A DNA stretch of 42,025 nt from Burkholderiales bacterium UBA2647 (GTDB lineage Bacteria; Pseudomonadota; Gammaproteobacteria; Burkholderiales; Burkholderiaceae_E). Both the position numbers and the translations under genes were made by a program. The notes under the pieces were generated by a model that worked only from the letters and a program-made list of their open reading frames with translations, was not told the origin of the DNA and did not search any database. Location: assembly GCA_002359635.1 (NCBI GenBank), contig DENJ01000056.1, positions 20,218-62,242 of the forward strand, read 5' to 3'. Within the stretch, counting starts at the first letter, position 1. Each line of letters starts with the position of its first letter. Below are positions 1 to 7,661 of the stretch, piece after piece.

Positions 1-509
1 CCTTCCATGAGAAGCTCGCCCATGGGATGCATCAAGACTTCCGTCGCCCGAGACGCAATGAAATATTGACGCTGGTCGTATCGTGTGCCCCAAGCGATGA
101 TTGTTTTGCCGCTTGCCCGAAACGCGCTCAGTCCTTTGGCCAATTCATCCATGCTTGCAAGCCCACCGCCTTCAAAACCATCGGTGAGCAACAATGCCTT
201 GGTGATCTTGGGATCTTTGGCCGCATCTCGAAGACTTTGAAGCAGTGTTGGCAAGACGACTTCGCGCTTGTCGTCATCAAACCAATCCAGGAACCATTGC
301 GCTTGATCGTTATCGGTTTGGGCCTCAACAAGGCGCCCTTGAAGTGTGAGTACCAAGACGGTTTTTTCTTCGATGTCTTCTTCGCCATCGGCCAACAAGA
401 ACCAAAAGACGCTCCCGACGATACCCAAAAAGAGGAGGTTCAAGCTGATACGACGGCCAAGTTCGAGGCTTAGTGCAATGCGTTTGATCAGTCGCTTGAG
501 TTTGTCCAT
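1..509 (-). CDS. sppA: Signal peptide peptidase SppA, 67K type (N-terminal part, cut by window edge)
   Basis: Membrane-bound serine protease that degrades signal peptides left after secretion. Reading the minus strand from ATG at 509 gives 169 codons that run off the left edge, so only the N-terminal part is present. The protein starts with a basic segment (MDKLKRLIKRIALSLELGRR) followed by one hydrophobic span at about residues 22-43, which fits an N-terminal membrane anchor. The segments KTIIAWGTRYDQRQYFIAS and TEVLMHPMGELLMEG match the SppA pattern around the Lys-containing first domain. A second in-frame ATG at 518 sits directly against AGGAGAG, so 509 has the better ribosome-site spacing. 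The gene lies 14 nt after the HAD phosphatase stop and is probably cotranscribed with it. The catalytic serine lies outside the window. Family call is firm. Confidence 0.88.
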   Translation of the reverse strand, partial: MDKLKRLIKRIALSLELGRRISLNLLFLGIVGSVFWFLLADGEEDIEEKTVLVLTLQGRLVEAQTDNDQAQWFLDWFDDDKREVVLPTLLQSLRDAAKDPKITKALLLTDGFEGGGLASMDELAKGLSAFRASGKTIIAWGTRYDQRQYFIASRATEVLMHPMGELLME

Positions 510-523
510 CAAAACCATCTCTC

Positions 524-1201
524 CTATGGGCTGATGAAATGTCGAAGTTGACTCATATCGTCAAAAAGCGCGGAGGCGCCGGCATCGAGCAAACCTTGCT
601 CTAAACCGTCCGGTCTTGTGGCAGGCAGAAATCCAATGACTGTTGCCCCTGCCGCAACACCGGCGCACACCCCTGTGGGTGAATCTTCGATCACTAAACA
701 GCGCGTTGGATCAACAGCAAGATGCCTGGCTGCAGCAAGGTAGACATCGGGTGCTGGTTTGGTTCTCGGCATCTCATGGCCGCTGAACACCCGGCCTTCA
801 AACCAGGGTAGCAAACCGGTGGTGCCGAGCTGCAACTCGATTTTTCTTCGGTCAGCACCCGAGGCGCAAGCAATCCGACCGCCCAGGCGCGGGAAGAGTT
901 CCGCGATGGCTTGTTCAACGCCAGGTGTGGCTTGCACCTTGTCACGCAGGGCGAGGTCGCGTTGTCTGCGAAATTCGGCGATCCAGGCATCATCAGGTCT
1001 GCGGCCCGAGTGCTGCTCGATCAAGTCTAATTCGTGCTGCAAGGCACGGCCCAGAAAATATCGCTGACAATCTTCAAACCGAAGCGGCCAGCCCCAGTCA
1101 TTCAAGCAGTCGGTCAGTACCCGAAGGGTGATGGGCTCGCTGTCGACAAGCACACCGTCACAGTCAAAGAGCACGGCGTCGCAGCGGTAGGGCTTATTCA
1201 A
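524..1201 (-). CDS. HAD-superfamily phosphatase (subfamily IA, beta-phosphoglucomutase/YieH-like)
   Basis: A 225-residue cytoplasmic hydrolase of the haloacid dehalogenase superfamily, probably dephosphorylating a small sugar phosphate or phosphoglycolate-like metabolite. Motif I is FDCDGVLVDSEP with Asp13 as nucleophile and Asp15 as general acid. Motif II is Ser114 in CASGAD, motif III is Lys148 in RTKPAPDVY, and motif IV is the acidic pair Glu172-Asp173 in EDSPTG. A helical cap lies between residues 21 and 90, typical of subfamily IA. The start is TTG at 1201, supported by an AAGGA ribosome site about 7 nt upstream and by homologous proteins starting just before motif I. It is followed 14 nt later by sppA. 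The true substrate cannot be read from the sequence; phosphoglycolate phosphatase or 2-deoxyglucose-6-phosphatase activity are alternatives. Confidence 0.87.
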   Translation of the reverse strand: MNKPYRCDAVLFDCDGVLVDSEPITLRVLTDCLNDWGWPLRFEDCQRYFLGRALQHELDLIEQHSGRRPDDAWIAEFRRQRDLALRDKVQATPGVEQAIAELFPRLGGRIACASGADRRKIELQLGTTGLLPWFEGRVFSGHEMPRTKPAPDVYLAAARHLAVDPTRCLVIEDSPTGVCAGVAAGATVIGFLPATRPDGLEQGLLDAGASALFDDMSQLRHFISP

Positions 1202-1287
1202 GCGAATTCCTTCGTCAAATGGTGCCCGATGATTGCCTGAATCCGGGCTCGGTGCAAGAATGGCTCATCAATGCGAAGGAGATCAGG

Positions 1288-1671
1288 ATGAACACCCATA
1301 CCCCTGGATTTGACCAGGAAGCGCAACTGGCGCCTTTATCGTCGAGATATCTTGATGTCGATGCACTGCCCTGGGTCCCTAGCCGTTTTCCGGGAGTCGA
1401 CATCAAGGTCTTGATGACCGATCCCGCAACGGGTCTACACACCAGCCTCACACGCTTTGCGCCCGGTGCAAGCCTGCCCGATCATGAGCATATGGGTATC
1501 GAGCAAAGTTGGGTCCTCGAGGGTCGCCTGGTCGATGACGAGGGCGAGTGCAAAGCGGGTCAGTTTGTGTGGCGACCAGCGGGGAATCGGCATACAGCAC
1601 ATGCGCCTGAGGGTGCACTGGTGCTTGGGTTTTTTCAAAGACCGAATAAGTTTTTTGATCAAGACCAGTAA
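1288..1671 (+). CDS. Cupin-domain protein, ChrR-cupin-like
   Basis: A 127-residue single-domain cupin. The motif PDHEHMGIEQSWVLEG supplies His66, His68 and Glu72 as likely metal ligands, and His102 or His105 in GNRHTAH supplies the fourth, giving the usual 3-His/1-Glu site. The sequence resembles the C-terminal cupin of ChrR-type anti-sigma factors, but it lacks the N-terminal zinc-binding anti-sigma domain. It is therefore more likely a stand-alone metal-binding enzyme or sensor (dioxygenase-like or acetylacetone-cleaving-like) than an anti-sigma factor. The start at 1288 is chosen because AAGGAG lies 7 nt upstream; an upstream in-frame ATG at 1219 would add 23 unconserved residues and lacks such a site. 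The gene is alone on its strand, between the divergent HAD gene and the convergent aldolase gene. Function beyond the fold is unknown. Confidence 0.8.
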   Translation: MNTHTPGFDQEAQLAPLSSRYLDVDALPWVPSRFPGVDIKVLMTDPATGLHTSLTRFAPGASLPDHEHMGIEQSWVLEGRLVDDEGECKAGQFVWRPAGNRHTAHAPEGALVLGFFQRPNKFFDQDQ

Positions 1672-1710
1672 AGGGTCCAAGGTGCTGGCACGGCTTTGGC
1701 TGACCTCGTG

Positions 1711-2502
1711 TCAATAAGGGCTTGAAGATCCGGGGGTCAGGGAACTGCCGCGCATATCGGCAACAGCCGATTTGGCTGCAAGATTGAGCAAAGCATTGTC
1801 GGCAGCGATGGTGACTAATTCAAAACCCCATGCGATCGCTTGCTTGGCATAGTCGGTGGTACCGCAGTGGATGCCCGGATGAACGCCATGCTTTTTCGCA
1901 GCTTTTAGAATGGTCTTGATCGCATCAACAATTGGGGGGTCGGTTTGATCAAGCTTTGGGATCCCACCAAGCGACAAACCGAGGTCGGATGGTCCAATAT
2001 AAATGCCATCGAGCCCCGGTGTGGATAAGATCTCATCCAGGTTTTGTAGCGCCTGTTTGGTCTCGATCATCGCGATCGCCAGTATGTTGTGATTGGCTTC
2101 CTTGGCGTAGTCTGCCCCGGCGTACCAGAGCGCGCGAGTTGGTCCAAAGCTGCGATAGCCCGCTGGCGCATAGCGCACCGCACCCACGAGTGCCTCGCAC
2201 TCAGCTCTAGAATTGATCATCGGGCAGATGATGCCGTAAGCGCCCGCATCAAGCATCTTCATGATGATGCCTGGCTCATTCCAGGGCACGCGGGCAAGCG
2301 GTGTGGCCTGGCTTGTGCTGATCGCTTGCAACATAGGCAATGCCGTGCTGTAGTCCACAAGGCCATGTTGCAAATCGCAGGTCAAAGCATCAAAGCCCGC
2401 CTGCGCCATATTCTCGGTGGCGATTGAACTTGGAATACCTAACCAGCCGTTGATCACTGCCTTGCCTTCTTGCCACAAGGTCTTGACTTTGTTTTCCCGC
2501 AT
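1711..2502 (-). CDS. HpcH/HpaI-family aldolase (2-keto-3-deoxy-aldarate type)
   Basis: A class II, metal-dependent pyruvate aldolase of 263 residues, the usual length for the HpaI/GarL family. It cleaves a 2-keto-3-deoxy acid to pyruvate plus an aldehyde. Visible active-site elements are His46 in CDLQHG (general base), Arg71 in ARVPW (pyruvate carboxylate binding), Glu147 in MIETK and Asp173 in IGPSDLGLSLG (metal ligands). The start at 2502 is preceded by GGAGAGG. It is the last gene of a leftward series after the hydroxyacid dehydrogenase, separated from it by 98 nt. If it acts on a 2-keto-3-deoxyaldarate, the aldehyde would be tartronate semialdehyde, which the adjacent oxidoreductases could reduce to glycerate. 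That pathway is inference; 4-hydroxy-2-oxoheptanedioate is another possible substrate. Confidence 0.88.
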   Translation of the reverse strand: MRENKVKTLWQEGKAVINGWLGIPSSIATENMAQAGFDALTCDLQHGLVDYSTALPMLQAISTSQATPLARVPWNEPGIIMKMLDAGAYGIICPMINSRAECEALVGAVRYAPAGYRSFGPTRALWYAGADYAKEANHNILAIAMIETKQALQNLDEILSTPGLDGIYIGPSDLGLSLGGIPKLDQTDPPIVDAIKTILKAAKKHGVHPGIHCGTTDYAKQAIAWGFELVTIAADNALLNLAAKSAVADMRGSSLTPGSSSPY

Positions 2503-2600
2503 AAACCTCTCCTTAGCTTGTTAAGCGTTGCATGCGCTCCAGGCTAAATGCCTGCTTGATGCGCCGGTTCGAAAAACCGCCCTATGCCTTGCACTGGCAA

Positions 2601-3584
2601 TCACTGGACCCGCCCATCGTATACCTGTGGATTGACCGTGTGCTCATGGTTGGGCTTTCCATCGAGCACCTCAAGCACATTCTTTACCGCGGTATATGCC
2701 ATCCGATTCCAGGCTTCCCAAGTCACCCCGGCCATATGCGGCGCGCTGATCACCTGGGGAAGGCTTAAGAGCGGATTATCGGCTTGTGGCGGCTCGCTCT
2801 CATAAACATCAAGCCCTGCGCCATAAAGCTTGCCGGCTTGAAGTGCTGCTGCCAGCGCTGCTTCATCCACAATGCCACCTCTTGCGGTGTTGATCAGGAC
2901 GGCGCCTTGTTTCATCGCTGCCAGGCGTCTGCCATCAAAAAGATTCACGGTGGCTGGCGACTTGGGGCAATGAATCGACACATAATCGGCAACGGCTAGC
3001 GCCTCATTGAGATCGGCTACCGGCCTGGCCCCGAGTCCTCGAATGATGTCTTGCGGAATAAAGGGGTCGTAAACCAGGGTGTTCATCTCGAGTCCGAGGC
3101 AGCGTTTGACCATGCGGCTGCCGATCCGACCGCAGCCGACCACGAGCACTGTTTTCTCAAACAGATCGACCGGAAAGTTTTCAAAGCGGCTCATCCAACG
3201 ATGCGAGACCACGCGGTCGTTCATATCATGGATCCGTTTTGCAAAGGCAAACATAAAGGCTAAGGCTTGTTCGGCAACCGATACCGAGTTGGCGATGCCA
3301 GTCACCATCAAGGGTATCCCGCGCCTGGTTAACGCAGGCACGTCGATGGCATCGTAGCCCACGCCAACGCGCGCGATGACTTTCAGATGGGGCGCGGCAT
3401 CAAGTTCAGGGTCGGCAATCGGGGTGAGCCCAAGTATCGCAGCGTGGACCTTAGCGAGCCTTGCTCTGAAATCGCTTTGTGGCAATGAAAAGGCAAATCG
3501 CTCAAAAACAATATCGTTACGCCCTTCAGCTGCCTTGAAGGCATCAGGGGCAATGGTTTCAGGCATGAGAATGGTATAACTCAT
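2601..3584 (-). CDS. D-2-hydroxyacid dehydrogenase, NAD(P)-dependent
   Basis: A 327-residue member of the D-isomer-specific 2-hydroxyacid dehydrogenase family (phosphoglycerate, glyoxylate and hydroxypyruvate reductases). The Rossmann motif is VVGCGRIG at about residues 148-155, followed by the conserved VYDPF strand. The catalytic trio is Arg235 in INTARGG, Glu264 in YESEP and His283 in APHMAG. It lacks the C-terminal ACT regulatory domain of SerA, so it is more likely a catabolic reductase than the serine biosynthetic enzyme. Its ATG shares a 4-nt ATGA overlap with the stop of the upstream SDR gene, and GGAG lies 6 nt before the start, so the two are translationally coupled. The exact substrate is not determined; hydroxypyruvate, glyoxylate or tartronate semialdehyde are reasonable candidates given the neighbouring aldolase and the glycerate kinase at 8.8 kb. 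Confidence 0.88.
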   Translation of the reverse strand: MSYTILMPETIAPDAFKAAEGRNDIVFERFAFSLPQSDFRARLAKVHAAILGLTPIADPELDAAPHLKVIARVGVGYDAIDVPALTRRGIPLMVTGIANSVSVAEQALAFMFAFAKRIHDMNDRVVSHRWMSRFENFPVDLFEKTVLVVGCGRIGSRMVKRCLGLEMNTLVYDPFIPQDIIRGLGARPVADLNEALAVADYVSIHCPKSPATVNLFDGRRLAAMKQGAVLINTARGGIVDEAALAAALQAGKLYGAGLDVYESEPPQADNPLLSLPQVISAPHMAGVTWEAWNRMAYTAVKNVLEVLDGKPNHEHTVNPQVYDGRVQ

Positions 3585-4384
3585 AAGTAGCTCCGATTCC
3601 AGGTTGGGCTGATCACGATCTCATTGATGCAAACGTGTTTGGGTGCGCTTGCCACATGCAAGACGCTACGTGCCAGGTCTTCAGACTGCAACATCTTTGC
3701 CCGATCTTCAGCGCTTACGGGTACGGGGCGCTTGTCCAAAATCGGTGTGGCGACTTCAGCCGGGCAAATCACGGTTGAGCGGATGCCATGACGGAACTCT
3801 TCTTGGTTGATGGCATAGCTCATGGCCACCACACCGTGTTTTGCCGCGGCATAAGCGGGGCCTGATACTTTGCTCACAAATCGACCGGCCCAGGAAGAGG
3901 TATGGATGAGCAGGCCATCGCCCTGGCGGCGCATGATAGGTAGGGCAGCAATAACGCCGTAAAAAGCCGACGACAAATTCGCTTCAATCACATCATTGGC
4001 TCGATCGGCGGTTAATACCGACCAGTTACGTTCGAGCACATTGAGGCCAGCGTTATTGATCAGAATGTGCAAGGCCTTATAGCTTGAATCAATGGCTGCA
4101 GCGATCGCCATCACGGCTTCGCGATCCGTCATATCGCCGGCAAGCACCATGGCATGTCCGCCCTGCGCGTGAATCCTTTGGGCAACGGTATCAAGCGCTT
4201 GCGCCCGTCTGCCGGTGAGAATGACCTTGGCCCCGGCTTGACCGAAGGCCAAGGCGCAGGCCTCGCCAATGCCTGAGCCCGCGCCAGTGATCCAGACGAC
4301 TTTACCGACAAGGCTTTGTTGCCCGGCTGAGGGGGCTGCCAATGGGCTTGGGTCTTCCGTGCTGCTTGCTTGATTTGATGCCAT
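3581..4384 (-). CDS. SDR-family NAD(P)-dependent oxidoreductase
   Basis: A classical short-chain dehydrogenase/reductase of 267 residues. The cofactor motif is TGAGSGIG (33-40), the structural motif NNAG (110-113), and the catalytic set Ser164, Tyr178 and Lys182 in the Y-x-x-x-K arrangement. About 25 residues rich in Ser, Pro and Ala precede the fold. The start at 4384 is preferred because AAGG and GGGAG lie just upstream; an in-frame ATG at 4483 would run into the queC coding region and add a basic segment not expected for the family. The stop overlaps the next start as ATGA, coupling it to the 2-hydroxyacid dehydrogenase. Substrate unknown; the context suggests oxidation or reduction of a sugar acid or its aldehyde. 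Confidence 0.87.
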   Translation of the reverse strand: MASNQASSTEDPSPLAAPSAGQQSLVGKVVWITGAGSGIGEACALAFGQAGAKVILTGRRAQALDTVAQRIHAQGGHAMVLAGDMTDREAVMAIAAAIDSSYKALHILINNAGLNVLERNWSVLTADRANDVIEANLSSAFYGVIAALPIMRRQGDGLLIHTSSWAGRFVSKVSGPAYAAAKHGVVAMSYAINQEEFRHGIRSTVICPAEVATPILDKRPVPVSAEDRAKMLQSEDLARSVLHVASAPKHVCINEIVISPTWNRSYL

Positions 4385-4451
4385 ATGCCTTGTTGCTCCC
4401 TGTTTGCTTTGTCCGAGGCGGTGGTCGCGCCATAAGATGTGCGATAAGCCT

Positions 4452-5189
4452 TCAATAACGTTGTATTTTTTTTCCGAAGTCAATCGGCGCTTGCATGCTG
4501 AAACGCTCCCAGCCTTTGGCCCTCAACTCACAGGCCGGGCAATGCCCGCATCCTTGCCCCCAGGCGTGGGCGATGCGGCGTTCGCCCAGGTAGCAGCTGT
4601 GACTTTGCTCGCGAATCAATTCAACCAGCGCTTCGCCGCCTAGCGCCAACGTCATGTGCCAGGTCTTCGCCTTGTCAATCCACATCAAAGGCGTTTCGAT
4701 CACGATGCTGCGATCCATGCCGAGCGATAAAGCGACTTGTTGGGCTTTGATGGTGTCGTCCCGGCAATCCGGGTAGCCGGAATAGTCAGTTTCGCAGACG
4801 CCGGTGACCAGCACCTGTAAGCCGCGCCGGTAGGCCATGGCCGCAGCCAGCGTGAGAAAAAGCAGATTTCGGCCAGGAACAAAGGTGTTGGGTAGGCCGT
4901 TGGCATGGATGCGAATGGCCGCCTCGCTGGTCATGGCGGTCTGACCGATATCGCCGATCACTTTGGCATCGATGAGATGGTCCTGACCAAGCTTGTAAGA
5001 CCAGTGCGGATTGATTCGCTTCATACCATCGCGCAACAAGCCACGACATTGCAACTCGATCGCATGGCGTTGCCCGTAGTCGAAGCCGATGGTTTCCACA
5101 TGATCATAGCGATCGAGCGCCCAGGCCAGGCAGGTTGAGGAGTCCTGGCCTCCGGAAAAAAGAACCAAGGCTTGCTTTTTGTCGGTCAT
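4452..5189 (-). CDS. queC: 7-cyano-7-deazaguanine synthase QueC
   Basis: Converts 7-carboxy-7-deazaguanine to preQ0 with ATP and ammonia, a step in queuosine tRNA modification. The 245-residue protein has the PP-loop SGGQDS at 12-17, the FVPGRN motif at 103-108, the [10 protein letters not shown] segment, and a four-cysteine zinc site at Cys199, Cys214, Cys217 and Cys220 (the last three in CGHCPAC). Length matches the family (about 225-245). The start at 5189 places [17 protein letters not shown] at the N terminus as in homologues; no clear ribosome site precedes it, and an in-frame upstream ATG at 5315 would overlap the thioesterase gene. It lies 70 nt after the thioesterase stop and 67 nt before the SDR start, all leftward. 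No preQ1 riboswitch-like structure was recognised upstream. Confidence 0.95.
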   Translation of the reverse strand: MTDKKQALVLFSGGQDSSTCLAWALDRYDHVETIGFDYGQRHAIELQCRGLLRDGMKRINPHWSYKLGQDHLIDAKVIGDIGQTAMTSEAAIRIHANGLPNTFVPGRNLLFLTLAAAMAYRRGLQVLVTGVCETDYSGYPDCRDDTIKAQQVALSLGMDRSIVIETPLMWIDKAKTWHMTLALGGEALVELIREQSHSCYLGERRIAHAWGQGCGHCPACELRAKGWERFSMQAPIDFGKKIQRY

Positions 5190-5259
5190 GGCGTTTGAGG
5201 GGATTTGGTTTGGGCGCTTAGCAATCGTGATCGGGGTTTTGGGATCGGCCGCTTGCGGT

Positions 5260-5673
5260 TTACTCGCCCTCCGGGGGTACCGGTCGAGGTTTTTTGTCGG
5301 CTCCAATAGCAACAAACGTCAGCGTGGCTTCGGTGACTTTGATGATTTCGCCGCGTTGCCGCACGCGCTCAGCAAAGACCTCAACCCTGACGGTGATGGA
5401 GGTATGTCCGACGCGAACAACTTCGGTATAAAAGGTGACGACATCGCCCACATAAACAGGCTGTTTGAATAAAAAGGAATTGACAGCAACGGTAGCGACG
5501 CGGCCATTGGCACGACGACTTGCGGTGACGCCGCCCGCAATATCGACCTGGGACATGATCCAGCCACCAAAGACATCGCCATGCATATTGGAGTCGGCGG
5601 GCATCGGTACCACCCGCAAGGTCGGGATGCGGTCCGGGTAAACCCCGGGTAAGGGACTCTGAGGGGAACTCAA
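5260..5673 (-). CDS. Acyl-CoA thioesterase, YciA-like hotdog protein
   Basis: A 137-residue single-hotdog thioesterase that hydrolyses acyl-CoA to free acid and CoA. The signature [21 protein letters not shown] contains Asn29, His31 and the catalytic-type Asp44 followed by the long hotdog helix. The segments [16 protein letters not shown] and [10 protein letters not shown] are typical of YciA. I place the start at TTG 5673 because GGAGG (5682-5686) lies exactly 8 nt upstream; the first possible TTG at 5688 contains that site and would not have one of its own. The proline- and lysine-rich C terminus is probably disordered. It is the first gene of the leftward run and is divergent from the ABC exporter, with only about 45 nt between the two starts. 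Confidence 0.9.
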   Translation of the reverse strand: MSSPQSPLPGVYPDRIPTLRVVPMPADSNMHGDVFGGWIMSQVDIAGGVTASRRANGRVATVAVNSFLFKQPVYVGDVVTFYTEVVRVGHTSITVRVEVFAERVRQRGEIIKVTEATLTFVAIGADKKPRPVPPEGE

Positions 5674-5718
5674 GCGGGTATCCTCCAAACTTTAGTTTTC
5701 TTGAAGTTCGATGATGCC

Positions 5719-7587
5719 ATGCGCCGCGGTTCCAGTCAGTCAGTGAGTGCACCGGTCCGAGACGCCGATGCAAAAAACAAGACAAATCAATCCGTTTTGA
5801 AGACCGATCACTGGGCGATGCTCAAAAGGCTTTGGCCTTATTTGTGGCCGTGGCGGATACGTATTTTGCTTGCGCTCAGCTTTTTGGTTGCGGCCAAGAT
5901 TGCCAACATCGGCGTGCCCATGCTGCTTAAAGCCATGGTCGACGGCCTGGATTTGAAAGCTGGTGAGCCGCAAAGTCTTTTGGTGGTGCCCGTGGCCCTG
6001 CTGGTCGGCTATGCCGCCTTAAGGATTTCGATCACTTTGTTTACTGAATTGCGCGAGTGGGTTTTTGCAAAAGTTACTGAAGGCGTGGCAAGAACTTTAT
6101 CGCTTCAAAGTTTCACCCACCTGCTGCATTTGTCGATGCCTTTTCACTTACAGGGGCGCATGGGGGCGGTGTCAAGAGATTTAGAGCGTGGGGCTCGTGG
6201 GCTCAACACCCTTGTTTCTTATACGGTTTATAGCGTCTTGCCGACGCTTATCGAAATGGGGCTGGTGATGGGCTATTTGCTTTGGCACTACCAGGCAGCT
6301 TTTGCCTGGATAGCGCTTGTGGCGGTCGCGTGCTACGCGACCTGGACGGTCAAGATTACCGAGTGGCGTACTGCATTTCGCCGCCAAATGAATGAACAGG
6401 ACTCACGCGCCAACGCCTACGCTGTCGATGCTTTGGTTAATGTGGAGACGGTCAAGATTTTCGGCAATGAAGCCTTTGAGGCACAGCGCTACGATCGTGG
6501 CTTGCAGCAGTTACAAAAAGCATCACTCCAGTCGAGAACCTCGCTTTCCCTGCTCAATCTCGGCCAAAGCAGTATTATCGCCATAGCGGTCAGCTTGATG
6601 GTCTGGCAGGCAACCGAGGGCGTCGTCGCCGGCACGATGACGCTCGGTGACTTGGTCTTGGTCAACGCTTTCATGATCCAACTCTACATCCCACTCAATT
6701 TCTTGGGCGTTTTGTACCGGGAACTCAAACAGGGCAGTGTGGATGTCGAAAACATGTTTGCCTTGATCGATCAAAAGCAAAGCGTGGCCGATAGCCCTGA
6801 TGCCAGCACCTTGCGCAGGCCCGAGCCAGGGCAAGGCTTATCGGTTGCTTTTCGTGGGGTTGGATTTTCCTACGATGGCCAGCGCGATGTGATTCAAGCC
6901 CTGAGTTTTGAAGTCCCAGCCGGATCAAGCGTCGCGATCGTCGGACCGAGCGGCGCGGGTAAGTCCACCATCATGCGTTTGCTGTTTCGCTTTTACGATC
7001 CGTTAAGCGGGGTGGTTGAAGTCGATGGTGAGGATATTCGTGGCTTCAGCCAACAGAGTTTGCGAGCGCAGATCGGACTTGTACCCCAGGATACGGTATT
7101 GTTCAACGAATCGATACGATATAACATATTGTATGGCAGGCCGGAGGCTTCTGATGATGAATTGCAAGCGGCAATTCAGGCGGCACAATTGCAGTCACTG
7201 ATCGAATCGCTGCCGCAAGGCCTTGAGACCCCTGTGGGTGAGCGAGGTTTAAAGCTTTCAGGCGGTGAAAAGCAACGCGTTGCGATTGCCCGGATGTTGC
7301 TTAAAAACCCGCCCATCTTATTGCTCGACGAGGCGACCTCGGCGCTTGATTCGCACCATGAACAAGCGGTCCAAGTGGCCTTGGCTCGTGCATCCCTTGG
7401 CCGGACAAGCCTTGTGATTGCGCACCGCCTCTCGACGGTGGTCGATGCGGACACGATTTTTGTGCTTGATCAAGGCCGCCTGGTTGAATCGGGTCCTCAT
7501 GAGCAATTGCTCATGCAAGGGGGCTTATACGCAAGCTTGTGGACCCTGCAACAGCAAGAGCGCAGCGCAGGCGGGTTACCATCGTAG
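5719..7587 (+). CDS. ABC transporter with fused permease and ATPase, Atm1/HMT1 type
   Basis: A half-transporter of about 622 residues that works as a homodimer in the inner membrane. An N-terminal hydrophilic stretch is followed by a six-helix type I exporter domain (roughly residues 30-330) and a nucleotide-binding domain with Walker A GPSGAGKST (409-417), signature LSGGEKQR (513-520), Walker B ending in Asp537-Glu538 (ILLLDEATSALD) and an H-loop in VIAHRLSTV. The segment DALVNVETVKIFGNEAFE is characteristic of the Atm1/ABCB7 class, which exports glutathione-linked or heavy-metal conjugates. The start is uncertain: ATG 5719 is used, TTG 5701 is an in-frame alternative, and neither has a good ribosome site. 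The next gene follows after 20 nt. Family call is firm, cargo is inferred. Confidence 0.9.
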   Translation: MRRGSSQSVSAPVRDADAKNKTNQSVLKTDHWAMLKRLWPYLWPWRIRILLALSFLVAAKIANIGVPMLLKAMVDGLDLKAGEPQSLLVVPVALLVGYAALRISITLFTELREWVFAKVTEGVARTLSLQSFTHLLHLSMPFHLQGRMGAVSRDLERGARGLNTLVSYTVYSVLPTLIEMGLVMGYLLWHYQAAFAWIALVAVACYATWTVKITEWRTAFRRQMNEQDSRANAYAVDALVNVETVKIFGNEAFEAQRYDRGLQQLQKASLQSRTSLSLLNLGQSSIIAIAVSLMVWQATEGVVAGTMTLGDLVLVNAFMIQLYIPLNFLGVLYRELKQGSVDVENMFALIDQKQSVADSPDASTLRRPEPGQGLSVAFRGVGFSYDGQRDVIQALSFEVPAGSSVAIVGPSGAGKSTIMRLLFRFYDPLSGVVEVDGEDIRGFSQQSLRAQIGLVPQDTVLFNESIRYNILYGRPEASDDELQAAIQAAQLQSLIESLPQGLETPVGERGLKLSGGEKQRVAIARMLLKNPPILLLDEATSALDSHHEQAVQVALARASLGRTSLVIAHRLSTVVDADTIFVLDQGRLVESGPHEQLLMQGGLYASLWTLQQQERSAGGLPS

Positions 7588-7607
7588 CCATTTGAGGAGG
7601 CGGCACG

Positions 7608-7661
7608 ATGAGCGCAGACAAGACGATGAGCGCCAATGAGACGATGAGCGCAGAAAAGACG
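7608..7661 (+). repeat. Three in-frame 18-bp tandem repeats at the start of the tartrate dehydrogenase-like gene
   Basis: Copies at 7608-7625, 7626-7643 and 7644-7661 encode MSADKT, MSANET and MSAEKT. Each begins ATGAGCGC and ends ACG. Only the first ATG has a Shine-Dalgarno site at normal distance. The repeats lie outside the catalytic fold. Confidence 0.9.

Noticed and set aside
27..473. 148-codon plus-strand open frame at the left edge
   Set aside because: The opposite strand reads as a clear SppA N terminus through the whole region; the plus-strand frame shows no family pattern and is its shadow.
2565..2579. Small inverted repeat CGGTT/AACCG in the 98-nt spacer between the dehydrogenase and the aldolase
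   Set aside because: Only 5 bp with no T run on either strand; expected by chance. The spacer shows nothing else convincing.
5690..5718. Dedicated bidirectional promoter between the thioesterase and the ABC exporter
   Set aside because: About 45 nt separate the starts and no -35/-10 pair could be recognised on either strand.
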